Origin: Trichopria drosophilae
Taxonomy: Eukaryota > Arthropoda > Insecta > Hymenoptera > Diapriidae
Assembly (NCBI GenBank): GCA_030407085.1
Contig: CM059584.1
Span: 59,535,501 to 59,599,500, forward strand
Length of the DNA: 64,000 nucleotides
Direction of reading: 5' to 3'
The notes beneath the pieces are model-generated. The model made no database searches. It was not told the origin of the DNA and was given only the letters and a program-made list of their open reading frames with translations. Below, piece by piece: positions 33,441-44,018 of this stretch. Both the position numbers and the translations under genes were made by a program. Position 1 is the stretch's first letter. The number at the start of each line of letters is the position of its first letter.

Positions 33441-34733
33441 CACTAAATATATTTCCTTTACATCGTGGCCTATATGAGACGAGCCACAATACGTTTTGCA
33501 TAAAGAGACGAAAATATCATAATTAAATTATTTTACTTCCTGTTTTTTTTAATTTTTCTGAGACGAATGTGACGAGAGTCCTTCGTCAATAATTATTTTT
33601 GTTGTGTCTTTTTTTTTATATGTCATTTTTTTGGCATACACGAAGAGACTCTGCACCGTAAGTAGCCTGTTTTTTATTAGTGATTCCAGTGGTGATTTAT
33701 TAGCCCCTGGCTGATAAATACGCGACGGGAATCAATAGGGGGAATTTAGGTAACCCCTTTTCTTTAAGAAAATTCGAAACGTATAAGAAATTTTGAAGAA
33801 AATTTTAAGAAATTTTTTTTACAATACTTGTGATTGAAAGATAAAGTCGACGTTTTTATTTTGTTATTATACAGGGTGATACTCCAATGGCAATACACCA
33901 GGTACCCACAGATTCTTCATCAAATTCTAAGATACTTTTTCGAATGATAAAAATTTCAGGCACTAGCGTTTTTAAGTTATTCAACGTTAAAGTTAGCAAA
34001 TAGGAGTAGCGGATTCTTCATTGGCGCGGAGAAATTCGAACCATAGCATTATCGTTGAAGAGCGCGTACGGAAACGAAGAAAATCAGTATCGATGAGCCG
34101 ATCGTTTTTCTTTTCGCGCGTGTAATCTGACCCTGGAAAGATGACTGATTGGTACTTGGAAAGAAATATCGATCGGTTTCTCTCACCTGATATGCGATTT
34201 TCAAAGCATAATTAAAATTCAAAAAGAATAAGCATATTAATCGGGTTCTTTCAATTAATGAAAGTACAGTATAAATGATGTTAATTTTAAATATTAAATA
34301 TTAAAAACAACAAATTAAATCATTAAGTACAAAACAATAGAAAATTTTATAGTAGAAGTAATTTTAACAGATTTCCAATTAAATTTTTTAAGATAGATCG
34401 AAAATGCTTATAAACATGATCAATGATCAATGAAAATAAAAGTTGATTGACTAAAAATTGAAACATCCACGTCACAAATTCATTTGAAATTAGCTGAAAC
34501 AAATAAAACTTCTTTAATGCAAACTACAAGTGTTCCGTTCATATTATTTATTCGGAACTCATCATAAACTCCATGCATATTGTATTTTTAGCGCTTCAAT
34601 ACCTAGATATGCAGAATTTGCATACGGATATCAATACCGCTTTATTTGCATAAGAAAAATGAAAAAAAATTAACGTACATTAACGTACACAAATAACGTA
34701 CATTTGTTAAATTTTTTCTACTGTTACGTTCCG
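33441..34733. other. AT-rich non-coding DNA
   Basis: No gene recognised. TATACAGGGTGATACTCC at about 33869-33886 resembles the end of many insect DNA transposons, but I found no partner end. A TTAACGTACA motif repeats near 34670-34700. Confidence 0.4.
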
Positions 34734-35080
34734 TATGTTTTCAAAACTTTTATTCTTTCAATTTCTACAATCTGCTTCATAAAATATCAAGTTCATATTC
34801 GTTCCCACAGCGACGTACTTGAAGCATTCCTTTACACGGATTAATTTAACTACGTCTGCAATAAACAGTAAAAACGTTCCGAGAATCAAAAAGCACCAGC
34901 ACGGATTTCTGTAAGTTGCTTATATAGGAAACTATGCTCGGCTCAAAATTATATAGCATAAATATCAATTTTTGTTATACGCCTGATCGTGCACTTGCGA
35001 GGACGGAGGCGCAGCGGGCGTCGTGCGGGTGGACGGGCGATAGCATAGATTGGCCATGCGTTTCTGATAATGCAAACCTT
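34734..35080. repeat. Dispersed repeat family B, copy 1
   Basis: Aligns in the same orientation with 52903-53250 over about 345 bases, sharing AAAATATCAAGTTCATAT, TTGAAGCATTCCTT, GCACGGATTTCTGTAAGTTG and ATGCTCGGCTCAA. Indels and point changes show the copies are old. Non-coding and unclassified. Confidence 0.75.
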
Positions 35081-35633
35081 GCGTGTTTTCATAGAGTATG
35101 AGTAATATTTTGATAACCTTCAGTAGTATTTGAGTAGTATTACAGACATCTGTGAGCCTCTTACATTGGTAGCGAACATCCTTTGGCACGATATATGCCC
35201 TCTTCTGACTATGCTTTATGATCAAGTTTGGATTTTCTGATATTATTTAAGTTATATGGTAGTAGTTAGTAGATCTACCCGCGTTGTCTTTTTTACTGGC
35301 TTTGGATATAATTAATGATGACCCCGACTGAACTGTGATGAGAAGTATCACATGATATTGTTCTGAGTTTGAATTTAAGGGAATGTGAAATGGAAGACGT
35401 ATTGACGAAATCTACTTGTAACGATACTAACGAGCCTGAAAGGAATGTGTATGAGATTGTATTTGGTTGTTGGGTTATGACGATGGTATCTTGTGATAGT
35501 GCAATGCACGTCCCAAAAGTTATTGTTGCAAAGTGCATGACGTGTGAAGAATTCGATGATGATTTGAATGGATTATGAAAAAATCGATTCTAGTGAAGTG
35601 TACGAGTCCGTAAACTTCGTATAGGGGAGAGAA
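35081..35633. other. Unassigned DNA upstream of a possible LTR
   Basis: A 69-codon frame at 35369-35578 (+) and overlapping minus frames have no recognisable product. The last 11 bases (35623-35633, AGGGGAGAGAA) look like a polypurine tract. Confidence 0.35.
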
Positions 35634-36240
35634 TGTTACGGACAGAATCGATGTTTTATCGACTGCGGTACCCGGCTTAGGTTTTTTCCCACAAAGGTGG
35701 TTTTCCCTACGCAATTGCACATTCGAATGGGGGTGCCTCTTAAAATAAAGGTGTCGTGTTATGTAAATTATATAAAGGCCCTTCAATTGGTGACGATCTC
35801 GATAAAATTATTTGTAATTCGAATATTATAATATCGATATATAATATGACGTTGTAGTCTATTTATTCCACGGCTTTTCAAGATCTCGGGACGAAATGCA
35901 TCCGTACGACCAACAAATTGAGGCATTCTAACATTAGAGTCCCAATAGGGAAGTTACACGATCCGCGGTCCGGGTTGTGCGACAAGTATCGGTTTACTAG
36001 AAAAGGAAATTTTCACCGCGTTACACTTTAGCATCGTTTGGCCCGGGATTAATTCCCGGTAGTGATACAAAATCCAATAGGGTAGTTTGACGATTTGCGC
36101 ATAAAATTGTAAGGAAGAACTAAATAAAAGTCACCTGCATTTACAAGGGTAAGAAAACCTATCTCTTGCCTTCACCTTTTCTTATTCCCTTAAATTTTAA
36201 TAATTCCATTTAACACCTGTATCGGTGGTAAACGGGGCTT
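35634..36240 (+). repeat. Possible solo or 3' LTR
   Basis: A polypurine-like tract is followed by TGTTACGGACAG. A TATATAAAG box lies at 35769-35777, about 135 bases in, as in the U3 promoter of an LTR. The right limit is a guess and no second copy is in the window. Confidence 0.35.
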
Positions 36241-36289
36241 CACTCTGAAGATTAACAAAAATTGTATTTAATTTTTATTAATATATCTG

Positions 36290-36800
36290 TTGCGTTCTTC
36301 AGAACAGAGATTGAATTTGATATTGAATAAGACCTTGAAGGTTATTTCAAGGTCAAGTTTTTTTAAATGGAAACCCCTATTTTTCTCACGGATTCCAAAA
36401 GAGCACCAAATTTTATGTCTGAATATGATATAGTTAACTTTTCCGGCAAGGTCATTTCAAGGTCAAACTTAAAACTCTCGGAACTGCGAAGTAACTCAGC
36501 GGGAGTGCATTTTAGGGGAAAATGTTTCAGACAAAACTTCAAGGATTTTTCTCTGGCTATTTAATGGTACCATTGAATTTGACCTTGAACATGATCTTGA
36601 AGGTTATTTCGAGGTCAAGTTTATTTTTTTTAATGGAAACCCCTGTTTTTTCTCATGATTTCGGAAAAACCAAAAAAATTCTGAAAGCTACTTGGAATGG
36701 CCAACATCGATTTAAATTGATTGCAAAGTGCGACGCGGACATTTTGAAATTAAAAATCAAATTACGCATAAATGTTCATGTAAATCATTAATAGAAGAAA
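36290..36800. repeat. Dispersed repeat family C, copy 1 (two tandem units)
   Basis: Two units of about 262 bp: CTTGAAGGTTATTTC near 36333 and 36596, each followed by an AAATGGAAACCCCT-like phrase. Several TCAAGGTCA/TGACCTTGA half-sites are present. The part 36385-36560 matches the reverse complement of about 43820-44018. The 65- and 89-codon frames here are chance. Confidence 0.6.
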
Positions 36801-37045
36801 TAGGAAACTGCTAATGGGTTAAAAGAGTTTTCAGAGTGCAATGCAATATCATTGCTCCGGGTGGAAAAATAAAATTTTCGTTTCAATCCCATATGTTTAT
36901 AAATATCGAATAACATTTTTACACTATTTTGAACGCCACCGCCGGCATTAGCATTACCGAAGATGTACCGCGTGGAGGTTGCACGGCCGGGTTTACATCT
37001 CGTCAGGGTGCTTTGTTCGGCAGGTTCCTCGCCGTCAGCAGTACG

Positions 37046-37065
37046 CGTGTGTGTTAGTGTGTGTG

Positions 37066-37101
<36 letters not shown>

Positions 37102-37112
37102 TGTGTGTGTGT
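37046..37112. repeat. GTGC/GT microsatellite
   Basis: A tract of GT units, then GTGC units, then GT units again. The frames through it (Val/Cys/Arg runs) are artefacts of the repeat. Confidence 0.9.
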
Positions 37113-38201
37113 TTTTGTCTGTGTTTTTTTTTCTCCCGACGCGATGATGGAAAGCTCTACCAGACTTCTCTGCCGGCCGGTGCCAGCAGAAGTGCGGAGA
37201 TCTCATCCGCTAAAATCGCCGCATAAGGCTGTTTTGTCCTTTCCCGGGAACCACCTTATGGTATTACTTCGAGGAAGGCAGCCCCGACATCGAAAGGCCC
37301 TGTCGCCGATTTCATGGCACTTGACGGATAGTTGATGGCAATGCTAACCGTCTTTCTTCGTTCTTGCTGATGGCACTCAGCTTCTCGACGATGGACGTGG
37401 CGAGCAGGACCACCGCGTCCCATCCTTGTTGAGAGAGTACGAACTTTGTCGGTCACCCTATCCTCTCATCATTAAAATACTTACCCGCTCTTTTTCTGAA
37501 AGCTGTGCCAAAATTACTCACAAATGAGGAATAAATTAAATGTTTTTTTTTTGTCAAATTCAAACCAATAAAATCGCCACGATGGACTGCCGATACGAGA
37601 TAAGTATGACATTACTTTATGAAAAACAGTATTGCGATGCCCAAAGCATGAAAATATCACAACAGTTATGGGAATGACACGTCCTCTTGGTCAGAGGACC
37701 AGTTACGCTGCAAGGACGTAGATATTAATGAAGAAGAGAATGTCGAAAGAAAATGTAAATAAATACATAAACTAGAGAGTTCCAATAAGGCAGTTGAACT
37801 GAACGGTAATCTGTGTAGCGGTTGCAGGCGTGCGCGAGTGATAATTATTGCACTTATTTTTAAGTTTGGAAAACTTTTGCCTCTTGCGAGTTATTTTGTG
37901 ATTTGTCCACGTGAAGTGTTTTCTATTGTGAAAAAATAATAATTGTTGATTGCCGTTTCGGGTGCATGGTGTCGTTCGACCCACTGTTTCTGCTCGGAGA
38001 GCCTGAAAAATCATCCAATTTTGTCTGACAACCGTAATTTTCGGCCCTGTTTTCGGCCCTTGGAAGGCACGTGGCCGCTCCGGTTCTATATACAAATGCG
38101 TGAAACGTCAACACGTCAATACTATCTTTTTCGCCTTCTGTTTTGGCCTCCCTCGGAAAGCACTAGGCGGCAGCATCTTGTGGACGAGTTGTCTTCGGCA
38201 C
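37113..38201. other. Non-coding DNA, probable 5' untranslated region of the next element
   Basis: No gene recognised up to about 37790. From there the sequence leads without interruption into the ORF1 below and may be its 5' untranslated region. Confidence 0.35.
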
Positions 38202-38903
38202 ATGTCGGACCAGCGCCCGCCTAGTATTCCTGTTTTGAGACGTCGCAAATTTTCGCATCCCTCAATGGACAAAAATATACCTTCAACCATGTCGAGCACC
38301 CCAGTTACGCAAGAAAGTCTTGACAGCATGCAAGCAACTTTATTGGCAGCAATTAAGGATTGTCAAAATGCCACGGCTGTCATAAAAGTTGGTATTGACA
38401 AATGCGTCAATGACATTCTGGACGTCAAAAACACAATCGACGAAATTAAAAGTGGCTTGAACTCTCGCCTAACTGTGGTAGAAGAGAAGCTGAATTCCTA
38501 GGATCAGCTTATTAAAACGATGGAGGCCAAATTAGATACACACGAAAAAATTCTAAAAAGGAAGAATATAATAATTACCGGGCTTCAACTTAGTTCTCGT
38601 TCGGCAAAGGTCAATAATTTTTTGAGTGCTAAATTTGAGATGACAGGCTCAGCAAGTACAGTGAGAGTAATTTGCAACAATCCGGTAACCATTCTGGTCA
38701 AATTGACATTTGAGGAAGACAAATTTAAGATCTTGTCGACAAAAAAAGCGGTTCTAAAAAATACAAACATCTATATTAACTGCGATTTTACAGACAAAGA
38801 TCGCTTCATGTCATTCAAAACCAGAGAAGCTCGCCGTGCAGCAAATGCTAAAGGCACCACCTTTAGGAAAAAAGGTCATATGATTGCCACCAACAATATC
38901 TAG
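38202..38903 (+). pseudogene. L1-like ORF1 of a non-LTR retrotransposon, one in-frame stop
   Basis: Two stretches in the same frame are separated only by a TAG at 38499-38501. The first holds a coiled-coil-like heptad region (VKNTIDEIKSGLNSRLTVVE). The second begins LKRKNIIITGL and continues with TFEEDKFKILSTKKAVL and IYINCDFTDKDR, the RRM-like and C-terminal blocks of L1/CR1-type ORF1p. These proteins trimerise and coat element RNA. I chose the ATG at 38202; 38265 is another candidate. The ORF2 expected right after is found only from 41.2 kb, in the same orientation. Confidence 0.7.
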
Positions 38904-39334
38904 CTAAAATGGTCCGAAACAGATCAGGTCTACACTATCCGGTGCACTGTTCCAGACAATGACAGAAGAACATCTCCGTCCCTTCGTACATCTTTAAGTG
39001 TCGGCACTCAAAACTATCCGCAGAAAGAACCCGTGGTTATTTGGGTTACCAATATAGATATGGTATCCCCTGTGCGTCTTACCACTGTAGGTTTCGTGCT
39101 TTTAAAAAAATAATTAATTCGACCATAGCGACTTTTAAGTAACATATGCGCAGCACTGATGTAGAGTCTTCTGGTCAGCTGACAAAATCGGATCGACGTC
39201 GTGGAAACGAAATAATCTGTAGTGATGCAAAATGAAAACAAGCACGAAAGACGCTTCAAAGTTACGCTGTTCTCAACTCAGAGTTCTAAATAAAAATGGT
39301 CTCATTATTTAAAAATAACACAATAATTTTAGCT
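38904..39334. other. Non-coding DNA after ORF1
   Basis: About 100 bases look like decayed ORF1 tail. The rest holds nothing I recognise. Confidence 0.35.
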
Positions 39335-39682
39335 TTATTTTGGCATTAAATTATAAAATTGAGCTGCCTGTTCGGATCTGAGGCGATGCTTAACATTTTT
39401 CGAATTGCGATATTTTTCTATTTTATCCGCTATATTAGTATAGATAAACACTGTTTTATTATGAGCGTAACACGGTTTTGAAACGACAGGACCAAGGTGG
39501 TCTTTTAACCTCTGCGGTGCTACGCGATACTTATAAAAATCTTTTATTAATCGCGGGTCTTCAGGAGAAGCGCCAGTTCGATACACGTCGGAATGAACAG
39601 ATTTTATAGAGATAGGAAAAGATTTGACAGAGACTACCAATTCTAGACGTCGCAGTGGCACAAAATTGGCCTTCGGGTCCAC
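39335..39682 (-). CDS. Unrecognised, well-formed protein-coding frame (possible gene fragment)
   Basis: This 115-codon minus-strand frame has balanced composition and good order: ASPEDPRLIKDFYKYRVAP, then LKDHLGPVVSKP, then YTNIADKIEKYRNSK. It ends LMPK with AATAAA overlapping the stop. Upstream, a second frame with similar character and an ATG at about 39812 leads toward it but needs a one-base shift near 39725. I do not recognise the family. It sits between ORF1 and ORF2 of the surrounding retrotransposon, on the opposite strand. It may be a captured host sequence, a processed pseudogene, or another element's protein. Confidence 0.4.
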   Translation of the reverse strand: MDPKANFVPLRRLELVVSVKSFPISIKSVHSDVYRTGASPEDPRLIKDFYKYRVAPQRLKDHLGPVVSKPCYAHNKTVFIYTNIADKIEKYRNSKNVKHRLRSEQAAQFYNLMPK

Positions 39683-41233
39683 TGGCGATTGGCTTTGGGT
39701 AAGCTCGAGGTCGGAAATTTGTCGTTTTTACGCACGTTCTCGAACACTTGTACGTATCGTACCGGAAGTTATCTCCCGCGAGACCGGATGCTTTTTAAGG
39801 GCACTTACGTCCATAAATACACTAAAAAATAACGCGCACCGCACTAAAAATCTTATCCGCACCGTGCCGGTGGGTCAGGAGCAGAAAGTCTGAAGGGCCT
39901 TTCACCTCTGATGGCCTTGGCCTGGTGACTCGTCTTGTAAGTTCCGCAGGACCGTAACAACGTCGGAGTATGTCCGGTTGCCTATCACTTCGGATGGCTT
40001 GCAATAATGTAGATACCTCCTGGTATCTCCTAGGAGCCCGGTACACGCACCAAACCGGCGGTAACGAAGATCCAGCCGATGATTCACTTTGATGTAAAAA
40101 AAAGGAGTCCGGAAGAATTGTGAATGAGTTCCTTTAGTAGTCCTGAAAGGACTGGTTCATCTAAAAAATGAGCTTTCGGCTGATATCGGGTTCGTGTACT
40201 TAGGAATGCTGACTACTTTCGTGTTCTAGCTGAAGTGCTTGATATGCTCCTGGAGGTTGCCGGAATAAAAGTGATCTAAATTTACCTGGAGGGGCCGCCT
40301 TTTATAGGCCTGACTCTGAAAGCTTGCTAATCTGAATGGATCGTACCCCGAGGAAGGGGTTAAATTAATGTCATCATGTATTCGAAATGAAATTTATACA
40401 AAAAAAAATGAGCTAAAAAATAATGCGGTCATGTTAGGCTATGCATCTTCGAAGTACAACGACTGATTTTTCTTTTAAATTATAAAAAGTTCATGATGTT
40501 TTCACGATACTTTTGCCTGATTGGTAATACGTAGCGGTTTAAAATTATGGTAAATCGAATGTAATAAAAGACTTACATGCACTAAAAAATACGGTGTTCT
40601 ATCGTTATGATATCGTTTCTTACTTAGCGAGCATCGTTTCAATCCACATGGAACCAAAAAGTATCGTACATAAAAAATGATTACCATGTTCAATTTCATT
40701 CATTATGTGTTCCCATAAAATTATTACGGTTCACCTGGCTTAAACATGGGAAAAATTGTTACGGAATATCTTTCCCAATGGCGCATAAAAAAATACGCCT
40801 TAACATTTCTTTCTTTCGTTAACGGCGATTTTAAATTTGCCTAATTATTGAAATACTCCAATGCATGGAATTTGTTTTGACTTATATTTATACGCATTAT
40901 TTGAGCATTTAAATTTTCGTTTACTTTTAAATATGTAATGTATTAGCTTGATATGATTGAGAATAGTATTATGTTCCTAGATTACAATTGCCGCATGAGT
41001 ATTTCTTATTTCCTGCTCTGCTCAATTAATTTCCATATACTGATGCAGTTTTTTTAAAGGTGGCTTATGTCCGCCATAGACCTTCTCAGACTGAAATGTC
41101 TTTATATATGCCAAATTCAGCGTCTCAACAGAATTTTTAAATCGCCCCCGTCTTCTGCCTCGAAGTTCTTCACCGGCCATCAACTTTATGTCAACATCTT
41201 CTACACGTGAAAATGTTAATACCAAAATATTGA
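39683..41233. other. Mixed AT-rich DNA between ORF1 and ORF2 remnants
   Basis: Overlapping minus frames at 39822-40087 show no motifs. The rest is AT-rich and holds nothing I recognise. The whole 38.9-41.2 kb stretch is probably DNA inserted into the element. Confidence 0.35.
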
Positions 41234-43572
41234 AAATGGCGTTTTAAAATGTCCTTGGTATGGTAAATATAAAAAAGTAATTCTTTTTTTTCACCGTCAA
41301 ATATTGTAAACTTTTCAGAAACGTTATCTGATCGTGACTTAGGAACCGTGGAGCTAGGTACTGGTTACTCAATAGTCTTTTCCTCAGCCACCCGAACCAG
41401 CAACTTCGGTCGTTGTAGTAGGGGTCTCTTGTCAATAATTGATTCCGATTTTATTTACACAAAGATTGAAATATCGCCAAACTAGATATTTTTCCATGTC
41501 AACACATTACCAATCAATATAATAGTTGGCGCTTTTTATTGTACGTCCAATTCAGAGTTATCTTCCCAACTAACGTATCTGCAAGCTGCGTTACACACTT
41601 TGAGTGCCCAGTACCTAGATTGTATGTTCTTACTGGATGGCCACTTCAACTGTCGAGTTGGTCCCCTGGATCATTATAACGACTTTTTGAAAATTTTCGA
41701 AAATTCGTCAATGCGTATGTTTAGAAAGTCCCACGATAAACTTTGGAATACTCGAGAATCGCACCAATTTCGTACTTTTGAACGGTCGCTGTTGCAGCGA
41801 CTTTCCAGCTCACTTTACTTATCTCGGGCAGAGAAGATTCAGTGTTGTTGACCTTGTATAGGTCTCAGCCCTTCATTTGCCGTTCGTGGCCGACCTTTCA
41901 ACGGGTGATGACCTCCACGGATCAGACCATTTACCGGTATTTTTGTCACTGTTTGTATTCTCTGTTAGCTCTTTCTGCGAATCCACTGTTATTTCGCCTA
42001 CGAATCGCGTATCGATAACATACCTAAGGTCGATTGACGGGGCGCAAGGAGAGCTTTCAATCGCTCGTTGAAGCAGATGAGAAAAGATGCATATGGCACA
42101 GATTCAATCACTTTTGTTAAATAAAAAAAAAATGTACATTAATATTGTGGATCGCAAAAAACAACAGTATGCATGTACGATCTCAAACAGGTTTGCCAAG
42201 GTTCGCAATTCCGCCGATTTTTAGAACGGCTGTCGCCAATTCCGGAGAAAATCTGCCGCGTGGTCCCATGTGTCTGGGGACACGTGGAGGGCATACTTCA
42301 CGGAAATCTTTCCCCGAGAAATTTGCCCCCAGAAACGTTCTATGGCACGTTTGACCCCGCGCTGGATCCCCCAATTACTATGACGGAACTTAAGGATAGT
42401 ATCAAGGTGCTGAAGGTTGGAAAGGTCCGGACGAGTTACCCGCGAAGCTACTCGAAGATACATGGCTCTCCCATCTCCTGCACCTTTTCAATAGAATTTT
42501 TTTTATAGAAGACTTCTCTGAAGGCTGAGCACGAGCATCGATACTTTCTTTATTTAAAAAAGGCGCGAGAGATGATCCGGTTAATTAAAGGCCCATTGCG
42601 ATAACGAATGCGGTTACTAAAATTTTACCCCAAATTCTTTGTAAACATCTGACTAAGTGGGCTGCACTAAGAGATTTGTTGCCTGAGGAGCAAGTCGGTT
42701 TTCGTGGTGGCAGAAGTACGGAGAACAATATCTTCTCACTTCTTGCCACTATCCAAATCGCGCTTAGGGGTCCAAAAATGAAACTTTTTGGACTATTTGT
42801 GAACTTCAAAAAGCCTTTAACTCGGTCCCCCATGCACTTTTCTGGTGTAAACTTTTTAGTCTTGGTGTAAGCGCATATCGGTAAAGATTTTTTCAAGAGC
42901 CTTTAAATGGGTGGCTAAACCGCTCAGGCTGCCGGATGACAGACTACCCAAACTTTTGCTTTTGCGTTTAAAAAAGCTTGCGTCTCAGCCTCTACCCCAG
43001 GTAGTTGATAGTTGGATCTTGCAACTCAAGGTATTACTTGACATGGTACAGACAGACGAAATGTGGAACAATTTTACTGCTGATTATTGGGACCAAACAG
43101 CGCCCTCTGTAATTAAAAATGTTGCCGAATCTTGTAGGAGAAAGGATTTTAATAGCTATTTTAACTCCGACTCGATCCAAGTCCCAATTTACCGCCTCCC
43201 ATCGGACTCTACCTACACCTTTTACACCTCTCGCCTGCCTCTATATGTCTTAAACTAAAAATGCAATTGAAACTTGCAACGATTTACTCGCGCTCGATTT
43301 TAACCTCCGGTCAACGCTATAAGTACGAACTCATATCCATGTGCACCCTCTGTTATTATAATGTTCTTGAAACATTGTTGCACATTCTAACAGAGTGCCC
43401 TATATTGCAGTCCACTAGAGTGGAGTTTTTTCTTGCGCCGAACCATAGTCTGCCGCATGCAGACGACTTGTTGTACACTCTGATTTGCAGAAACGATACT
43501 CGATCCGTGATACTATTTTATAAGTTCGTCAAAGAAAGTTTTGTTAGATTATCGTTTTTGCAAGGCGACTGA
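41234..43572 (+). pseudogene. ORF2 remnant of a non-LTR retrotransposon (EN, part of RT, zinc knuckle)
   Basis: Blocks run in order on the plus strand. The APE-type endonuclease includes LDGHFNCRVG (41630-41660, GDFN decayed to GHFN) and GSDHLPV (about 41918-41938), the catalytic SDH. A linker has FDPALDPPITMTELKDSI. The RT start has LPEEQVGFRGGRSTENNI and LFGLFVNFKK, where the catalytic Asp of motif A is Asn. The YADD block and most of the palm are deleted. The C-terminal part (42911-43572) ends in a CCHC domain, C-x2-C-x8-ETLLHILTEC. Multiple stops and frameshifts make it dead. It ends near a TAC/TGC triplet run (43671-43696). Confidence 0.75.
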
Positions 43573-43819
43573 TTTTATTAGGCCTGTTTGTACAATATGT
43601 ATTTTTTTCTGCATCCGACAACTCGGAACTTTTTTCAATGAGATACTAATTCCCTATGTACAAGAATAAAAATACTACTACTGCTACTACTACTACATAA
43701 ACTAGAATTTTTTTTTTATTTCTTAAATTGTGACATAGTGTTCATTTTTTAAACACGTTTAGGATATTGCCAAACAGTGAACGGATATCTGTTTGAGCAT
43801 AAATTATGAGCAGTCTCAC

Positions 43820-44018
43820 CGAAAATAGTACACACACTGGTACTATTAAATATCCCGGAAAAAACCGTAAACTTTTGTATTGAAAATTTTCCACGAAAAT
43901 ACCCTCTCGCTGAGTTAGTTCGCCGTTACGGGAACCGAAGTTTCACCTTGAAATGCCCTTAACTATAATATCGGTCATGTCATATTCGGACGTAAAATTT
44001 AGTGCTCTTTCCGAATTT
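43820..44018 (-). repeat. Dispersed repeat family C, copy 2
   Basis: The reverse complement of this stretch aligns with 36385-36560 (AGAGCACTAAATTTTACGTC, then GGGCATTTCAAGGT, then CTAACTCAGCG). It is inserted at, or joined to, the RNase H coding end of the next element. Confidence 0.6.

Noticed and set aside
36963..37335. Cys/Val-rich frames of 87 and 118 codons
   Set aside because: They run through the GTGC microsatellite; the composition is an artefact of the repeat.
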